Of a stretch of 64,000 nt of DNA, positions 17,126-26,504 are shown piece by piece (position 1 is the first letter of the stretch; the number at the start of each line of letters is the position of its first letter). The notes under the pieces were generated by a model. That model was not told where the DNA came from and ran no database searches. It saw nothing but the letters and a program-made list of their open reading frames with translations. Origin of the DNA: Streptococcus suis (GTDB lineage Bacteria > Bacillota > Bacilli > Lactobacillales > Streptococcaceae). Both the position numbers and the translations under genes were made by a program. The DNA is taken from the NCBI GenBank assembly GCA_002831545.1, contig CP025095.1:1922001-1986000 (forward strand), written 5' to 3'.

Positions 17126-17593
17126 TCATCTTGCATTAATCGCCTTCATAGTCCGCTTAATATCCCGGTCTTGCTCACGGCGTTTGATGGATTCCCGCTT
17201 GTCGTAGTCGTGCTTCCCTTTGGCAAGTCCAATCAAAACCTTGGCAAAGCCGTCCTTGATATAGACCTTGAGGGGCACAAGAGTCATCCCTGTCCCCTTA
17301 ACCTCATTGCCCAGAGACTCAATTTGTTTCTTCCGCAAGAGCAACTTGCGGGTTCGCGTTGGCTCCTGGTTCCAGATATTGCCCTCATCGTAGGGAGCGA
17401 TATGGACATTGACCAACCAAGCCTCGCCCTGCTTGATTTGGGCAAAGCCGTCCTTAAGGTTGATCCGCCCCGCACGAATGGACTTAATCTCCGTCCCCGT
17501 CAGGACCATCCCCGCCTCCACTGTATCAACAATGGTATAGTCGTGGCGGGCTTTTTTATTCTGCGCAATCACGTTGCCCTCACCCTTGGCCAT
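17126..17593 (-). CDS. smpB: SsrA-binding protein SmpB
   Basis: SmpB binds tmRNA and delivers it to stalled ribosomes. The 155-residue length and the conserved N-terminus ([33 protein letters not shown]), LLL(R)[21 protein letters not shown] and the basic C-terminal tail are all typical. It starts 2 bp after the rnr stop; RNase R and SmpB work together in trans-translation, and their linkage is common in streptococci. Confidence 0.97.
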   Translation of the reverse strand: MAKGEGNVIAQNKKARHDYTIVDTVEAGMVLTGTEIKSIRAGRINLKDGFAQIKQGEAWLVNVHIAPYDEGNIWNQEPTRTRKLLLRKKQIESLGNEVKGTGMTLVPLKVYIKDGFAKVLIGLAKGKHDYDKRESIKRREQDRDIKRTMKAINAR

Positions 17594-17595
17594 GC

Positions 17596-19965
17596 CTATC
17601 TCCTTTTCTTCTTGTTCTTTTTAGCTACTTCTTTGTAAAATGGTTTCTTTTTCTTGTCTTTTTTACCACTTTTTGACTTGTGGTCTTTCCCAGACTTGTG
17701 ATGTTTGCTGTCGCGACCAGCAGCTTCTTGCTTGTGGTGCTTGCCCCGTCCTCGCCCTGACCGATCATCACGGTCACGGTTGGAGTGACTAGCAGTTCTC
17801 CGTTTGGCTTTCAGAGCTTTTTCCACAATATCCAGCTCGGACGGCACGTGGGCAAAATCAATCTCCCCTGTCATCTTGTCTGCCCGCGTTAGCTTGATAC
17901 GGATTGGCTGACCAACACGGAAGACTCGACCTGATTTCTCACCCTGCAAGGTCAGAGTCCGCTCGTGGAACTGGTAGTATTCGTTGAGGTTGGTGATATG
18001 AATCAGACCTTCAACCGTATTTGGCAACTCTACAAAGAGACCAAACTTAACTACGCTAGACACGACACCGTCAAACTCTTGCCCGACAAATTCTTGCATG
18101 AACTCTGCCTTCTTCATGGCTTCGACTTCCCGCTCTGCCTCAATGGCACGGCGTTCTAAACTGGACGAAGACTTGGCAAGTTCAGGAATAACCTGCTCAA
18201 AATGCTCTGCTTTTTCCGCAGGATTGTGACCATATTCCCGTACCATACGGTGAACCAGCAGGTCGGGATAGCGGCGGATAGGACTGGTGAAGTGGGTGTA
18301 GAACTCCGCACCCAGTCCATAGTGGCCGTGGTTATGCTCCGAGTAGCGTGCCTGCTGCATAGAACGCAGCAACATCATGTTGAGGACATCCGCATAGGGT
18401 TCATCCTTGACTCGCTCCATGAGGTCCTGAAGGGCGTCCTGGCTGATAGAGCTGGCTGTACCATATACCGTCAGACCAAAGCTGGTCGCATAGTCGATGA
18501 ACTTCTGCAACTTGTCTGACTTAGGCTCCTCGTGGATCCGATAGATGAAAGGCAGATCCAGCTTGGCAAAATGCTCGGCAACGCACTCATTGGCCGCCAA
18601 CATGAAGGACTCAATCATTCGCTCGGCAATGCCCCGCTGACGTAGTTGAATATCGACTGGTAGACCATCCTTGTTGACGATGATTTTGGCTTCTGTCGTG
18701 TCAAAGTTGAGAGCACCGCGTTTGTAGCGCATGGTTTCCAATGTTTCATGGAGTTTAACCATGAGCTCAACACTTGGTACGATAGCCTTGTATGTAGCAA
18801 GCTTTTCCTGATTGCCTGCAATCATGTCATTGACATCGGAATAGGTCATACGGAAGGTGGTTTTGATAACCGTCTGGCCAATCCAGTGCTTGACTACCTT
18901 GCCCTTGCGATCAATTTCCATAATAGCCGACTGGGTTAGACGGTCCACATTTGGATTAAGGGAACAAATACCGTTTGACAGGCGTTCTGGCAGCATTGGC
19001 ACCACACGGTCGGTCACATAGACAGAAGTCCCACGCTTGACAGCTTCCTGGTCCAAGGCAGAGCCTTCCGTCACATAGTAGCTGACATCAGCGATATGGA
19101 CACCCAACTCCAGATTGCCGTTCTTGAGTTGCTTGATATGGACCGCATCGTCCAAGTCCTTGGCATCCGCACCGTCAATGGTGAAGATGATTTCATTCCG
19201 CAGGTCCAAGCGTCCTTCAAAGTCCTTCTCAGACGGACTTTCTGGTACTCGATTAGCCTCCGCCAAAACTTCATCAGGGAATTCCGACACGATGTCCATG
19301 GACTCCAAGACTTCCAAGACATCGATTCCCACATCGTCCTTGTGACCCACCACGTCCCGAATGGTCGCAACAAAGTGGTCCCGTTTCTTATTGGGATAAG
19401 CCTCGATATCAACCTTGAGGATTTCTGTTCCGGTCAATACCAGAGGTGACTTCTTGATGTAAATCTTCTGAGCGATTTTCTGGTTTTTAGACTTGATGTA
19501 GCCTGCATATTCTGGCTTGTCTTCGTCAAAAACAATCAAGCCCACCGCTGTTTTTAGGCTATGTTCTAAAATATCAATGACTTCCGCTTCCGCAGCGGTT
19601 CCCTTGAGCCTATCCGCCACTTTCTTAATGGCCACTTCCACTCGGTCGCCCTCGATAGCGAAGTTGACATCGTCACGGCTGACAAAGAGATCATCTTCCT
19701 CTTCATCAATGGTCACAAAACCAAAGCCTGACTTGTGGGCACGAAAAATCCCCTGTAAGGTTACCTTGTTTTTGGATACTTTGGGTGCTGGCAGAGCGAT
19801 TCGACCCGCACTGTCAAAGACAAGTTGACGACTGCCTTCCATGCTGGAAACCAGTTTGACCAAGTCAGTAAAGCTCTTGGCAGAGCTAGCTCCAAACTGG
19901 TCTGCCAGCTGGTCCATGGTCACAGGACCAACTTCTTTAATATAGTTAATAATATCGTTTTTCAT
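17596..19965 (-). CDS. rnr: Ribonuclease R
   Basis: This processive 3'-5' exoribonuclease degrades structured RNA, including tmRNA-tagged messages. The 789 residues show an N-terminal helix-turn-helix ([16 protein letters not shown]), cold-shock domains, the RNB catalytic region with [14 protein letters not shown] (conserved Asp cluster, near residues 265-280) and [13 protein letters not shown], then an S1 domain ([20 protein letters not shown]). A very basic Lys/His-rich tail from about 730 to the end is characteristic. It is the first gene of the rnr-smpB pair. Confidence 0.97.
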   Translation of the reverse strand: MKNDIINYIKEVGPVTMDQLADQFGASSAKSFTDLVKLVSSMEGSRQLVFDSAGRIALPAPKVSKNKVTLQGIFRAHKSGFGFVTIDEEEDDLFVSRDDVNFAIEGDRVEVAIKKVADRLKGTAAEAEVIDILEHSLKTAVGLIVFDEDKPEYAGYIKSKNQKIAQKIYIKKSPLVLTGTEILKVDIEAYPNKKRDHFVATIRDVVGHKDDVGIDVLEVLESMDIVSEFPDEVLAEANRVPESPSEKDFEGRLDLRNEIIFTIDGADAKDLDDAVHIKQLKNGNLELGVHIADVSYYVTEGSALDQEAVKRGTSVYVTDRVVPMLPERLSNGICSLNPNVDRLTQSAIMEIDRKGKVVKHWIGQTVIKTTFRMTYSDVNDMIAGNQEKLATYKAIVPSVELMVKLHETLETMRYKRGALNFDTTEAKIIVNKDGLPVDIQLRQRGIAERMIESFMLAANECVAEHFAKLDLPFIYRIHEEPKSDKLQKFIDYATSFGLTVYGTASSISQDALQDLMERVKDEPYADVLNMMLLRSMQQARYSEHNHGHYGLGAEFYTHFTSPIRRYPDLLVHRMVREYGHNPAEKAEHFEQVIPELAKSSSSLERRAIEAEREVEAMKKAEFMQEFVGQEFDGVVSSVVKFGLFVELPNTVEGLIHITNLNEYYQFHERTLTLQGEKSGRVFRVGQPIRIKLTRADKMTGEIDFAHVPSELDIVEKALKAKRRTASHSNRDRDDRSGRGRGKHHKQEAAGRDSKHHKSGKDHKSKSGKKDKKKKPFYKEVAKKNKKKRR

Positions 19966-20557
19966 TTATACTTACCAAAGTGCAGAATAAAAACCTAGCA
20001 CTATTTCTCTTTCAGTCCTTTAGTTTATCTTTTATTACTGCGACGTACGAGGAAACTCCGTTTCCCTATTTCCAACTTCAAATAATTTCATCATTATTTG
20101 AACTCGCTTTGTCGTACTTTGCAGAAGTGACTTGCGAGGCAAGTCTTATCTCCAACCTATAACAGCCTTTAGGCGGTTATAGCAACCTGCAGCTCGTTGC
20201 CTAGTACTAAAAGCAAACTAAAAGACTGTATTTTGCGTTATATCCAGACGCAGTGGTTGATTGCTCCAACAATCAAATGATTGTTGGAGGTGGGAGATAG
20301 GATTTGCAAAGCAAATCTCAATAGTTCGCGTATAACGCTCCGAACCATACCTATTCAACTTATGCGGGGGTGGGCAGACGAACTCTTTATATAGTCATTT
20401 GAATTATCTTTGATACATCGTCACTTTCGCCTTGCCATACTTTAGTATAGCCTGCGCCTCAGTTCCTTGTCTGAAAGCTAATTCATTCGACTATACTTGT
20501 CGAGTTCTGGCCCACTCCCAAAAAAATAGACCAAGAACAAGTCCCAGTCTGATTTAT
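19966..20557. repeat. Hairpin-rich intergenic region between secG and rnr
   Basis: 592 bp with no credible gene. It holds several perfect inverted repeats: TTCAAATAAT/ATTATTTGAA (20077-20102), CTCCAACAATC/GATTGTTGGAG (20264-20289), and GATTTGCAAAGCAAATC (20301-20317). A looser pair, around GGGGGTGGGCAGACGAACTC (20365-20384) and its near-complement at 20501-20519, is about 120 bp apart and could bound a small repeat element. Such patchworks of small palindromes are seen in S. suis intergenic regions; copy number cannot be judged here. Confidence 0.5.
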
Positions 20558-20791
20558 CTACTTACTTGAAATGATAACAAGTGCCAGCGCATCCAGCATC
20601 CAAAGAAAAACAAGAATAGCTGTAATGCGTTGCATCACCGCTTCAAAACCACGGGCCTTTGTACGTTCAAATAAGGCTCCACTAGAAGAGTCAAAGACGT
20701 TGCTAGACTGGTTTTTAGCCGGTTGAATAAAAATCACTACAATCAAAATAACAGATAAAATCAACAGAATTGCTAATAATGCTTGATACAT
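20558..20791 (-). CDS. secG: Preprotein translocase subunit SecG
   Basis: The 77-residue protein has two membrane helices (about 4-22 and 54-73) joined by a polar loop with the family motif SSGALFERTKARGFE. SecG assists SecYEG in protein export. It lies downstream of rpmG in the streptococcal order pmrA-rpmG-secG-rnr. Confidence 0.93.
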   Translation of the reverse strand: MYQALLAILLILSVILIVVIFIQPAKNQSSNVFDSSSGALFERTKARGFEAVMQRITAILVFLWMLDALALVIISSK

Positions 20792-20837
20792 ATTTTTTTC
20801 ACTTTCTACAATAACTTATGACATTATACCATAAAAC

Positions 20838-20987
20838 CTACTTAGTTTCAAGGTGGAGGGTTACTTTTCTCTCTTTTGGGCAGTATTTAAGGACTTCAAT
20901 CTTATCTGGATGAGTCTTGGCGTTTTTGCTAGTCAAGTAGTTCTTACTACCACATTCTGAACATTGTAAATTGATTTTAACTCTCAC
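20838..20987 (-). CDS. rpmG: 50S ribosomal protein L33
   Basis: The 49-residue ORF, too short for ordinary ORF calling, reads [20 protein letters not shown]...[21 protein letters not shown]. It keeps the first Cys pair (CSEC) and the first Cys of the second, whereas the last is replaced (CPKE), a common streptococcal form. The GTG start overlaps the pmrA stop by one base (TAGTG), indicating translational coupling. Confidence 0.92.
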   Translation of the reverse strand: MRVKINLQCSECGSKNYLTSKNAKTHPDKIEVLKYCPKERKVTLHLETK

Positions 20988-22192
20988 TAAACATCCCTTA
21001 CTTTCAAATAGTTTCTAAAATTGGTCAAAGACCAGATAAGGTTAAAGAGGACAAGTCCACTCGACAGATAGAAAACCCAGTCATAACCCATGTGAGCAGC
21101 TACCGCAGACCCCATCATGGGACCAACAACCGAACCTAGATTATTAAAGAGTTGGTTGTAGGAAAATATCCTTGAAATCCCTTCTTTTGGGGTCAACTTG
21201 GTCAAAAGAGAATTGACCGAAGGCAACAATGCTCCTGTCCCAAAACCATACATGAATCGCAACAAACCAAGCTGGAAAGGATTTTCTGCAAAAACACAGA
21301 AAACATTAATCAACAGACTGTAAGTCAAAGCAATTAATAGAAGTCGATGATTGCCAATACGATCACCAATTTTCCCTAAATAACCTGATGTCACTAGCGA
21401 TGCCATACCAGGCAAGGAAATGATAAAACCAGCAACAAATAACAGATTATCTGTCTGTCCCAAATGCCGCACATAGAGGGTCAATATAGGAACGACGGCC
21501 TGAGCAGCTGCAATAATAATCATAGAAGTCACAAAAAGCCCAACCAGCATCTGCCGATCTTTCACCTGCTCAAATACCTCTTTAACCGACATTTCTTCGC
21601 CTTTTTTGATTGGAACAAAATCCTCTCGAATATAGAAAACGGTCAGTAACACAACGATAGCATAAAGAAGTCCCACCAGCAAAAATACCGTATGTACACC
21701 AAACATCTCTGCTAAGATACCACCCAGGGTCGGACCAATCAAATTACCCGCTACCGCACCTGTTGACAATGTACCCAGAGCATACCCCGTCTTATCCTTT
21801 GGAACCTGACTGGCAATCAAGGCAGTCGCATTGGGAATGTATCCTGTAAATACCCCATTCAGGACACGTAAGGCAAGCAACCAAAAAACATTTGGTACAA
21901 AGGCCATACCACCCATAGTAAAAATCATCGCAAAAGCAGCCCGCACCATCATGGGCTTGCGACCGTAACGGTCCGCCAAACTCCCCCAAATAGGTGCCAT
22001 CAAGGCTGCCGCAAGGGCATTAACAGATACCGCAAGCCCCGCATAATATTCTACCTGTCCAGGTCCCACTCCCAACTCTTCTACAAAGACCGAGATAAAG
22101 GGCATAACCAAGGTAAAACTCGTCCCTGTTAGGAAATTTCCCAACCAAGCCACCTTCAAATTCTGCTTCCAATAACTACTACCGTCGTCCAT
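20987..22192 (-). CDS. pmrA: MFS multidrug efflux protein, PmrA/SmrA type
   Basis: The 401-residue protein has 12 predicted membrane helices and the MFS motif A in [13 protein letters not shown] (loop 2-3) with a degenerate copy [13 protein letters not shown] in the second half. PmrA of S. pneumoniae and its S. suis homologue SmrA are drug/proton antiporters. Synteny (mutM-coaE-pmrA-rpmG-secG-rnr-smpB) supports the assignment. Its start overlaps the end of coaE by 14 bp. Which drugs it exports cannot be read from the sequence. Confidence 0.9.
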   Translation of the reverse strand: MDDGSSYWKQNLKVAWLGNFLTGTSFTLVMPFISVFVEELGVGPGQVEYYAGLAVSVNALAAALMAPIWGSLADRYGRKPMMVRAAFAMIFTMGGMAFVPNVFWLLALRVLNGVFTGYIPNATALIASQVPKDKTGYALGTLSTGAVAGNLIGPTLGGILAEMFGVHTVFLLVGLLYAIVVLLTVFYIREDFVPIKKGEEMSVKEVFEQVKDRQMLVGLFVTSMIIIAAAQAVVPILTLYVRHLGQTDNLLFVAGFIISLPGMASLVTSGYLGKIGDRIGNHRLLLIALTYSLLINVFCVFAENPFQLGLLRFMYGFGTGALLPSVNSLLTKLTPKEGISRIFSYNQLFNNLGSVVGPMMGSAVAAHMGYDWVFYLSSGLVLFNLIWSLTNFRNYLKVRDV

Positions 22193-22781
22193 CCTTTAAT
22201 TCCTCCAAAAGTTGCGCAACCTGTGCTAAGGTCGCCTCAACCGCTCCGCTATTGTCAATCACCACCTGGGCTTGCGACCGTTTTTCCTCTAAAGAAAGCT
22301 GAGCAGCCAGACGATTTTCCGCATCTTGAACAGCTAAGCCATTACGTTTCATAAGCCGTTCCAACTGCTGCGCTCTATCGACATAAACCAGCCAGACTTC
22401 ATCTACTTCCCCGCTATAATCTGCCTCGTAAAGCAAAGGAATATCCATAAAAATTACATCCTCAGTCTGCTTGAGAGCATCCCTTCTTGCCAGCAATTCA
22501 TGTCTGATAATTTGGTCCTGCAGGTCAGACAGGCGAGCCCGCAGATTGCTATCCGCAAAAACAGCCTGACCCAGCTTAGCCCTATCTAAATTTCCATCTG
22601 CCGACAAGATGTCTTGACCAAACTCTTTCAGCAAAACCTGATAGAGCTCGCCTCCTTTGGCCTGTAATTCGTGAACAACCGCATCCGCATCGATGACTGG
22701 ATAGCCCTGTTCTCGCAAAAAAGCTGTGACCGTTGATTTTCCAGAGGCGATACCGCCTGTTAAACCGATAATTTTAGCCAT
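22179..22781 (-). CDS. coaE: Dephospho-CoA kinase
   Basis: CoaE phosphorylates dephospho-CoA, the last step of coenzyme A synthesis. The 200 residues carry the P-loop [12 protein letters not shown] (about 6-17), DADAVVHEL and the lid region. It overlaps mutM upstream and pmrA downstream, so the three are translationally linked. Confidence 0.95.
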   Translation of the reverse strand: MAKIIGLTGGIASGKSTVTAFLREQGYPVIDADAVVHELQAKGGELYQVLLKEFGQDILSADGNLDRAKLGQAVFADSNLRARLSDLQDQIIRHELLARRDALKQTEDVIFMDIPLLYEADYSGEVDEVWLVYVDRAQQLERLMKRNGLAVQDAENRLAAQLSLEEKRSQAQVVIDNSGAVEATLAQVAQLLEELKDGRR

Positions 22782-23601
22782 TTTTCACCTGACACTTGGG
22801 ACAGAAATGCGTCCCTCGACCACCAAGCTGGATTTTGACAATCTCTGTCTGGCAACGGGGACAGGACTGCCCTGTCTTTCCGTAAACTTGTAAATAATCC
22901 TGCATAGTCCCATCCATGCCCAAGGCATTTTTGTAGGTCCGAATGGTTGATCCACCTTTTTCGATTCCCAGTTGTAGAACTGCTATGGTGGCTTGACGGA
23001 GGTCTGCCACCTGCTCAGCCGATAGCTGATTACTTGCTTGAGCAGGATGAACTTGTGCCTTGAATAAGACCTCATCGACATAAATATTTCCCAAACCAGC
23101 CACCAAAGACTGGTCCAAAAGATGCGACTTAATGGGCTTTTTCGACTTAGCTAACTTGAGTGCAAATTCTTCTAGGACAAAATCTTCCTCCGTCGGCTCA
23201 GGACCAATTTTTCGACTGATAAAATAGGCACCCACATCTGCCTTGCCCAGCAGTTCCATTGTGCCAAACTTGCGGACATCCTGATAAACCAAGGTCGAGC
23301 CATCTGAAAAAGTAAAAAAGGCATGGAAATGTTTGTTGGCAGGCACCTGGTCAGGAAAGAAATTGTACTTACCTTCCATCCGCAAATGAGAAATGAGGAC
23401 ATGGTCTGTCAGGTAAATCAAGAGATACTTGCCACGACGGTCCACATCTAAAATCTCCTGACCAATCAAGTCTTGGCAGAAGGCATCCACACCTGTCTTA
23501 ATCATGGGAGCATAGGTTACCTTGACCTTTTCGATGACCTTTCCCTTTACCAACCGATTCAAACCACGACGAACCGTCTCAACCTCAGGCAATTCGGGCA
23601 T
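22774..23601 (-). CDS. mutM: Formamidopyrimidine-DNA glycosylase (Fpg/MutM)
   Basis: This base-excision repair enzyme removes 8-oxoguanine and ring-opened purines. The N-terminus [14 protein letters not shown] carries the catalytic Pro2 (after Met removal) and Glu3. The helix-two-turn-helix motif is in [17 protein letters not shown], and the C-terminal zinc finger has CPRC and CPKC. At 275 residues the length is normal. Confidence 0.97.
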   Translation of the reverse strand: MPELPEVETVRRGLNRLVKGKVIEKVKVTYAPMIKTGVDAFCQDLIGQEILDVDRRGKYLLIYLTDHVLISHLRMEGKYNFFPDQVPANKHFHAFFTFSDGSTLVYQDVRKFGTMELLGKADVGAYFISRKIGPEPTEEDFVLEEFALKLAKSKKPIKSHLLDQSLVAGLGNIYVDEVLFKAQVHPAQASNQLSAEQVADLRQATIAVLQLGIEKGGSTIRTYKNALGMDGTMQDYLQVYGKTGQSCPRCQTEIVKIQLGGRGTHFCPKCQVKNG

Positions 23602-23630
23602 ACTAAGATACTAAGCCGTTAAGCGACTCA

Positions 23631-23980
23631 AAGAAAAATAGAAACCTGACCGACGGTGCTTCAGCACCTAGGTCACGGTTGTGATTTTCACAGAGGCCTA
23701 GGCGTGTTCAATTCCATCACCTAACCGGCTTTCCTTTCTAAATAATGATTACAAGATAAAAGGAGAGCGACGCTGTGTGACTTGCACACAAGGAGCTCTA
23801 TCTATTTTCCGAGCTTTTAGCTCGGGTTCAAGTACGCTAACACTCGTCCTTTCTAATAAGATTACAAAGTAAATAGAAACCTGACCGACGGTGCTTCGGC
23901 ACCTAGGTCACGGTTATCTCTTTTCAAAGAGTCGTAGGCGAGTTCAATTACAACACCTAACCGGCTTTCCTTTCTAAACT
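23631..23980. repeat. Tandem intergenic repeat units with variable hairpins
   Basis: Two copies of a unit of about 110 bp lie at 23636-23741 and 23870-23976. They share the segment at 23637-23679, with the hairpin GGTGCTTC(A/G)GCACC, then a hairpin whose sequence differs (GTGATTTTCAC in one, CTCTTTTCAAAGAG in the other), then GTTCAATT and CACCTAACCGGCTTTCCTTTCTAA. A third, diverged unit lies between them (23760-23870), with its own hairpins and a similar CCTTTCTAATAAGATTACAA end. No ORF is present. This looks like an amplified structured element rather than a gene. Confidence 0.7.
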
Positions 23981-24001
23981 AAATTTTTAATTGATAACCT
24001 G

Positions 24002-24439
24002 TTAATCACTAGTCAAATCCCGAATATAGTGAACTGTTCGGCTAACTTCTCGGAAGCCATGTTTGATATGAAAGTTCTGACTCAGTAGATTGTCTAGTTC
24101 CGTATCAGACCCTAGTTGGCTTATACCTCGGCTTTTAGCCCAACCCTCTGCAAAATTCAACAGTTCTTCCGCAAGCCCTTGACTACGATAATTCGGACTA
24201 ATAAAAATTCCTTCTAAATAGGCAACTGGCCTCGCCTGACATCCTTCAACATAGTCGTGGCGAAGCGACAAACTAATCCACGCTATCGGCTCCTCACTTT
24301 GAGAGTAATACAAAAACTCAAAAGGAAACTCATTATTTGAAAATTCTTCTATCAAAACTTGCTCTTTTGTCTGCCAAACCTGACTTGCAAAAGTAGCCCA
24401 GACAGAAAGAGTCTGTTCATTAACTGCTCTAATTGTCAT
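24002..24439 (-). CDS. GNAT N-acetyltransferase, AAC(6')-like
   Basis: The 145-residue single GNAT domain carries LEGIFISPNYRSQGLAEELLNFAEGWAKSRG, the acetyl-CoA-binding R-x-x-G-x-A loop. HDYVEG...PVAYLEGIFI and the C-terminal GSDTELDN...HIKHGFREVSRTVHYIRDL are arranged as in AAC(6')-I aminoglycoside acetyltransferases. Whether it modifies aminoglycosides or another amine is uncertain, since many chromosomal relatives confer little resistance. It stands alone between repeat-rich DNA and era. Confidence 0.75.
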   Translation of the reverse strand: MTIRAVNEQTLSVWATFASQVWQTKEQVLIEEFSNNEFPFEFLYYSQSEEPIAWISLSLRHDYVEGCQARPVAYLEGIFISPNYRSQGLAEELLNFAEGWAKSRGISQLGSDTELDNLLSQNFHIKHGFREVSRTVHYIRDLTSD

Positions 24440-24562
24440 AATATCTCACCGTAACGACGCAAAACACCACAAAAGTGGTGCTTTACGCTTGAAATTAATT
24501 CATTCTATTCTGTTGAAGAAAGTCCCCAGACTTCCTCGCTTTCCCATTTTCAAGCTCGGGTT

Positions 24563-24585
24563 AAAAACGTCACCCGGACGTTTTT
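24563..24585 (-). terminator. era terminator overlapping the stop codon
   Basis: AAAAACGTC / GACGTTTTT forms a 9-bp stem around 5 bases. The era stop codon (24584-24586) lies at its edge. Confidence 0.75.
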
Positions 24586-25483
24586 AATACTCTTTCTCAT
24601 TATAACCAAAGTCAGCGAGGTCGAGTTTTTTGTCACGCCAGTTTTTCTTAACCTTGACCCAAGTTTCTAGGAAGACCTTATCTCCTAGCATGAGTTCGAT
24701 ATCACGGCGGGCCATGGAGCCGATTTTCTTGAGCATAGCTCCTTGCTTGCCAATGATAATACCTTTCTGGCTATCACGCTCTACCATAATAGTGGCACGA
24801 ATGTGAACCTTGTCCGTAAATTCATCGCGTTTCATGGACTCGATGACAACGGCCACAGAGTGCGGAATTTCCTCACGAGTCAGGTGTAGAACCTTCTCCC
24901 GAATCATCTCAGATACTAAGAAACGTTCTGGGTGGTCAGTGATTTGGTCCGCAGGGAAATATTGGAAGCCTTCGTCCAGGTTTTCCTTGAGAATTTCCAT
25001 CAAGCGGTTGACATTGTTGCCTTGGGTAGCAGAAATAGGCACAATTTCCTTGAAGTCCATCTGTTGACGGAAATCATCAATCTGTTCCAAAAGCTGGTCT
25101 GGATGAACCTTGTCAATCTTGTTAACCACCAAAATGACCGGAACCTTGGCTTGTTTAAGGCGTTCCATAATCATGTCGTCACCCTTGCCTCGTTTTTCAT
25201 CGGCTGGCACCATAAAGAGGACCGTATCCACTTCACGAAGGGTGCTATAGGCAGATTCCACCATAAAGTCACCCAAGGCTGTCTTAGGCTTGTGAATTCC
25301 CGGTGTGTCAATGAAGACAATCTGCTCTTCTTCTGTCGTATAAATGCCCATAATCTTGTTACGGGTGGTTTGAGCCTTGTCGCTCATGATGGCAATTTTT
25401 TGCCCCATTACATAGTTGAGAAAGGTTGATTTCCCAACGTTTGGACGACCTAAAATCGCCACAAAACCTGACTTAAATGTCAT
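24584..25483 (-). CDS. era: GTPase Era
   Basis: Era is a GTPase needed for 30S subunit maturation. G1 is [10 protein letters not shown]3 is DTPG, G4 is NKID, and a C-terminal KH domain carries [15 protein letters not shown], which binds the 3' end of 16S rRNA. The 299-residue length is standard. Conserved order ybeY-dgkA-era supports it. Confidence 0.97.
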   Translation of the reverse strand: MTFKSGFVAILGRPNVGKSTFLNYVMGQKIAIMSDKAQTTRNKIMGIYTTEEEQIVFIDTPGIHKPKTALGDFMVESAYSTLREVDTVLFMVPADEKRGKGDDMIMERLKQAKVPVILVVNKIDKVHPDQLLEQIDDFRQQMDFKEIVPISATQGNNVNRLMEILKENLDEGFQYFPADQITDHPERFLVSEMIREKVLHLTREEIPHSVAVVIESMKRDEFTDKVHIRATIMVERDSQKGIIIGKQGAMLKKIGSMARRDIELMLGDKVFLETWVKVKKNWRDKKLDLADFGYNEKEY

Positions 25484-25499
25484 GTATTCTCCTTATATT

Positions 25500-25901
25500 C
25501 TAAAAAATAAAGTCCCAAATTTTCGGCACAAAGATAATCAATCCTGTCAACAAGGCAAAGCCTGACACAAACAAAACTGCCCCTGCTGCCATATCTTTTG
25601 CATTCTTTGCCAACATGGAAAAATGATAGTCTGACGCCAAATCCACCACATTCTCAATAGCCGAATTCACAATTTCAAAAGCGATAACTAGACTGATGCT
25701 AAGCAAGAGGAAGAGCCATTCTGTAACAGATACTTGGAAAATAAGTCCCGCAAGCACTACAAGAATAGCTGAAGCAAGGTGCTTCTTCATATTGCGTTCT
25801 TCCTTGAAAGCCGTCAACAAACCTGTTACTGCAAATTCTAGACTAGCAATCAATTCTCGGTTTTTCCAGCGATTTTTTGAATTATTCTCTTGTAAGTCCA
25901 T
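25500..25901 (-). CDS. dgkA: Undecaprenol/diacylglycerol kinase
   Basis: This 133-residue small membrane kinase has three hydrophobic helices and the signature [17 protein letters not shown] containing the catalytic Glu/Asn residues. In Gram-positive bacteria it phosphorylates undecaprenol, recycling the carrier for wall synthesis. Its start overlaps the end of ybeY by 20 bp. Confidence 0.92.
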   Translation of the reverse strand: MDLQENNSKNRWKNRELIASLEFAVTGLLTAFKEERNMKKHLASAILVVLAGLIFQVSVTEWLFLLLSISLVIAFEIVNSAIENVVDLASDYHFSMLAKNAKDMAAGAVLFVSGFALLTGLIIFVPKIWDFIF

Positions 25902-26379
25902 AGGCCGTCAAAATTTCTTCTTGTAAACCAAACATTTCTGCCTCTTCTTCTGGCGTATAATGATCATAGCCATTGATATGCAGAAAACCGTGTACAGCTA
26001 AAAAGCCCATTTCGCGCTCGTAGCTGTGTCCGTAATCTTCAGCTTGCTCACGCGCCTTATCGATTGAAATATACAATTCACCGATATAGGCATCGAAATC
26101 TTCCATCATTTCAGCCAATTCAGTATTATCCAGTAAGTCTTCCTCATCAAAAACAATCTCCGACTCTGGCTTATATTCTAGGCTGACAACGTCTGTCGGA
26201 CGGTCAATCCCACGGTACTCCAAGTTCACCTCATGGACACGCTTATTATCCACAAAGGTCACAGCCATTTCCTTATTCTGCTTGCCAATTTTTTCGGCCG
26301 CAAACTGGAGCAATTCCGTAATCTGCTCCTGCATTTGAGCAGAAACCTGCCCCGTCTCATCAATCATTTCTATATACAT
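25882..26379 (-). CDS. ybeY: Endoribonuclease YbeY (rRNA maturation factor)
   Basis: The metal-binding motif [11 protein letters not shown] (H-x3-H-x5-H, about residues 130-140) defines this zinc-dependent enzyme in 16S rRNA 3'-end processing and ribosome quality control. 165 residues. It is the first gene of the ybeY-dgkA-era cluster. Confidence 0.95.
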   Translation of the reverse strand: MYIEMIDETGQVSAQMQEQITELLQFAAEKIGKQNKEMAVTFVDNKRVHEVNLEYRGIDRPTDVVSLEYKPESEIVFDEEDLLDNTELAEMMEDFDAYIGELYISIDKAREQAEDYGHSYEREMGFLAVHGFLHINGYDHYTPEEEAEMFGLQEEILTAYGLTRE

Positions 26380-26404
26380 AATCTTACATTCCTTTTACGT
26401 TTCC

Positions 26405-26504
26405 ATTATATCATAAAACCTATCAATGAGGAGGTTTTATGGTATAATGTCCTCAGAAGCTATCAGAGGAATGGAAAATGTTACAAACACCGAAACACAT
26501 CACT
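26405..26504 (+). repeat. Left copy of a 100-bp target duplication of the IS1634-family element
   Basis: These 100 bp are identical to 28473-28572. They contain the nanR promoter region with the palindrome CATAAAACCT/AGGTTTTATG and TATAAT, the ribosome-binding site and the first nine codons of nanR. In this copy the reading frame runs from the ATG at 26478 into the IS and stops after 25 codons. Confidence 0.95.

Noticed and set aside
18202..18519. Long open frames on the opposite strand of rnr (also near 19096-19449 and 19517-19828)
   Set aside because: They are antisense to a strongly conserved gene, lack ribosome-binding sites and have no recognisable protein features.
24932..25429. 165-codon frame antisense to era
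   Set aside because: Complement of a conserved GTPase gene; composition reflects the coding strand.
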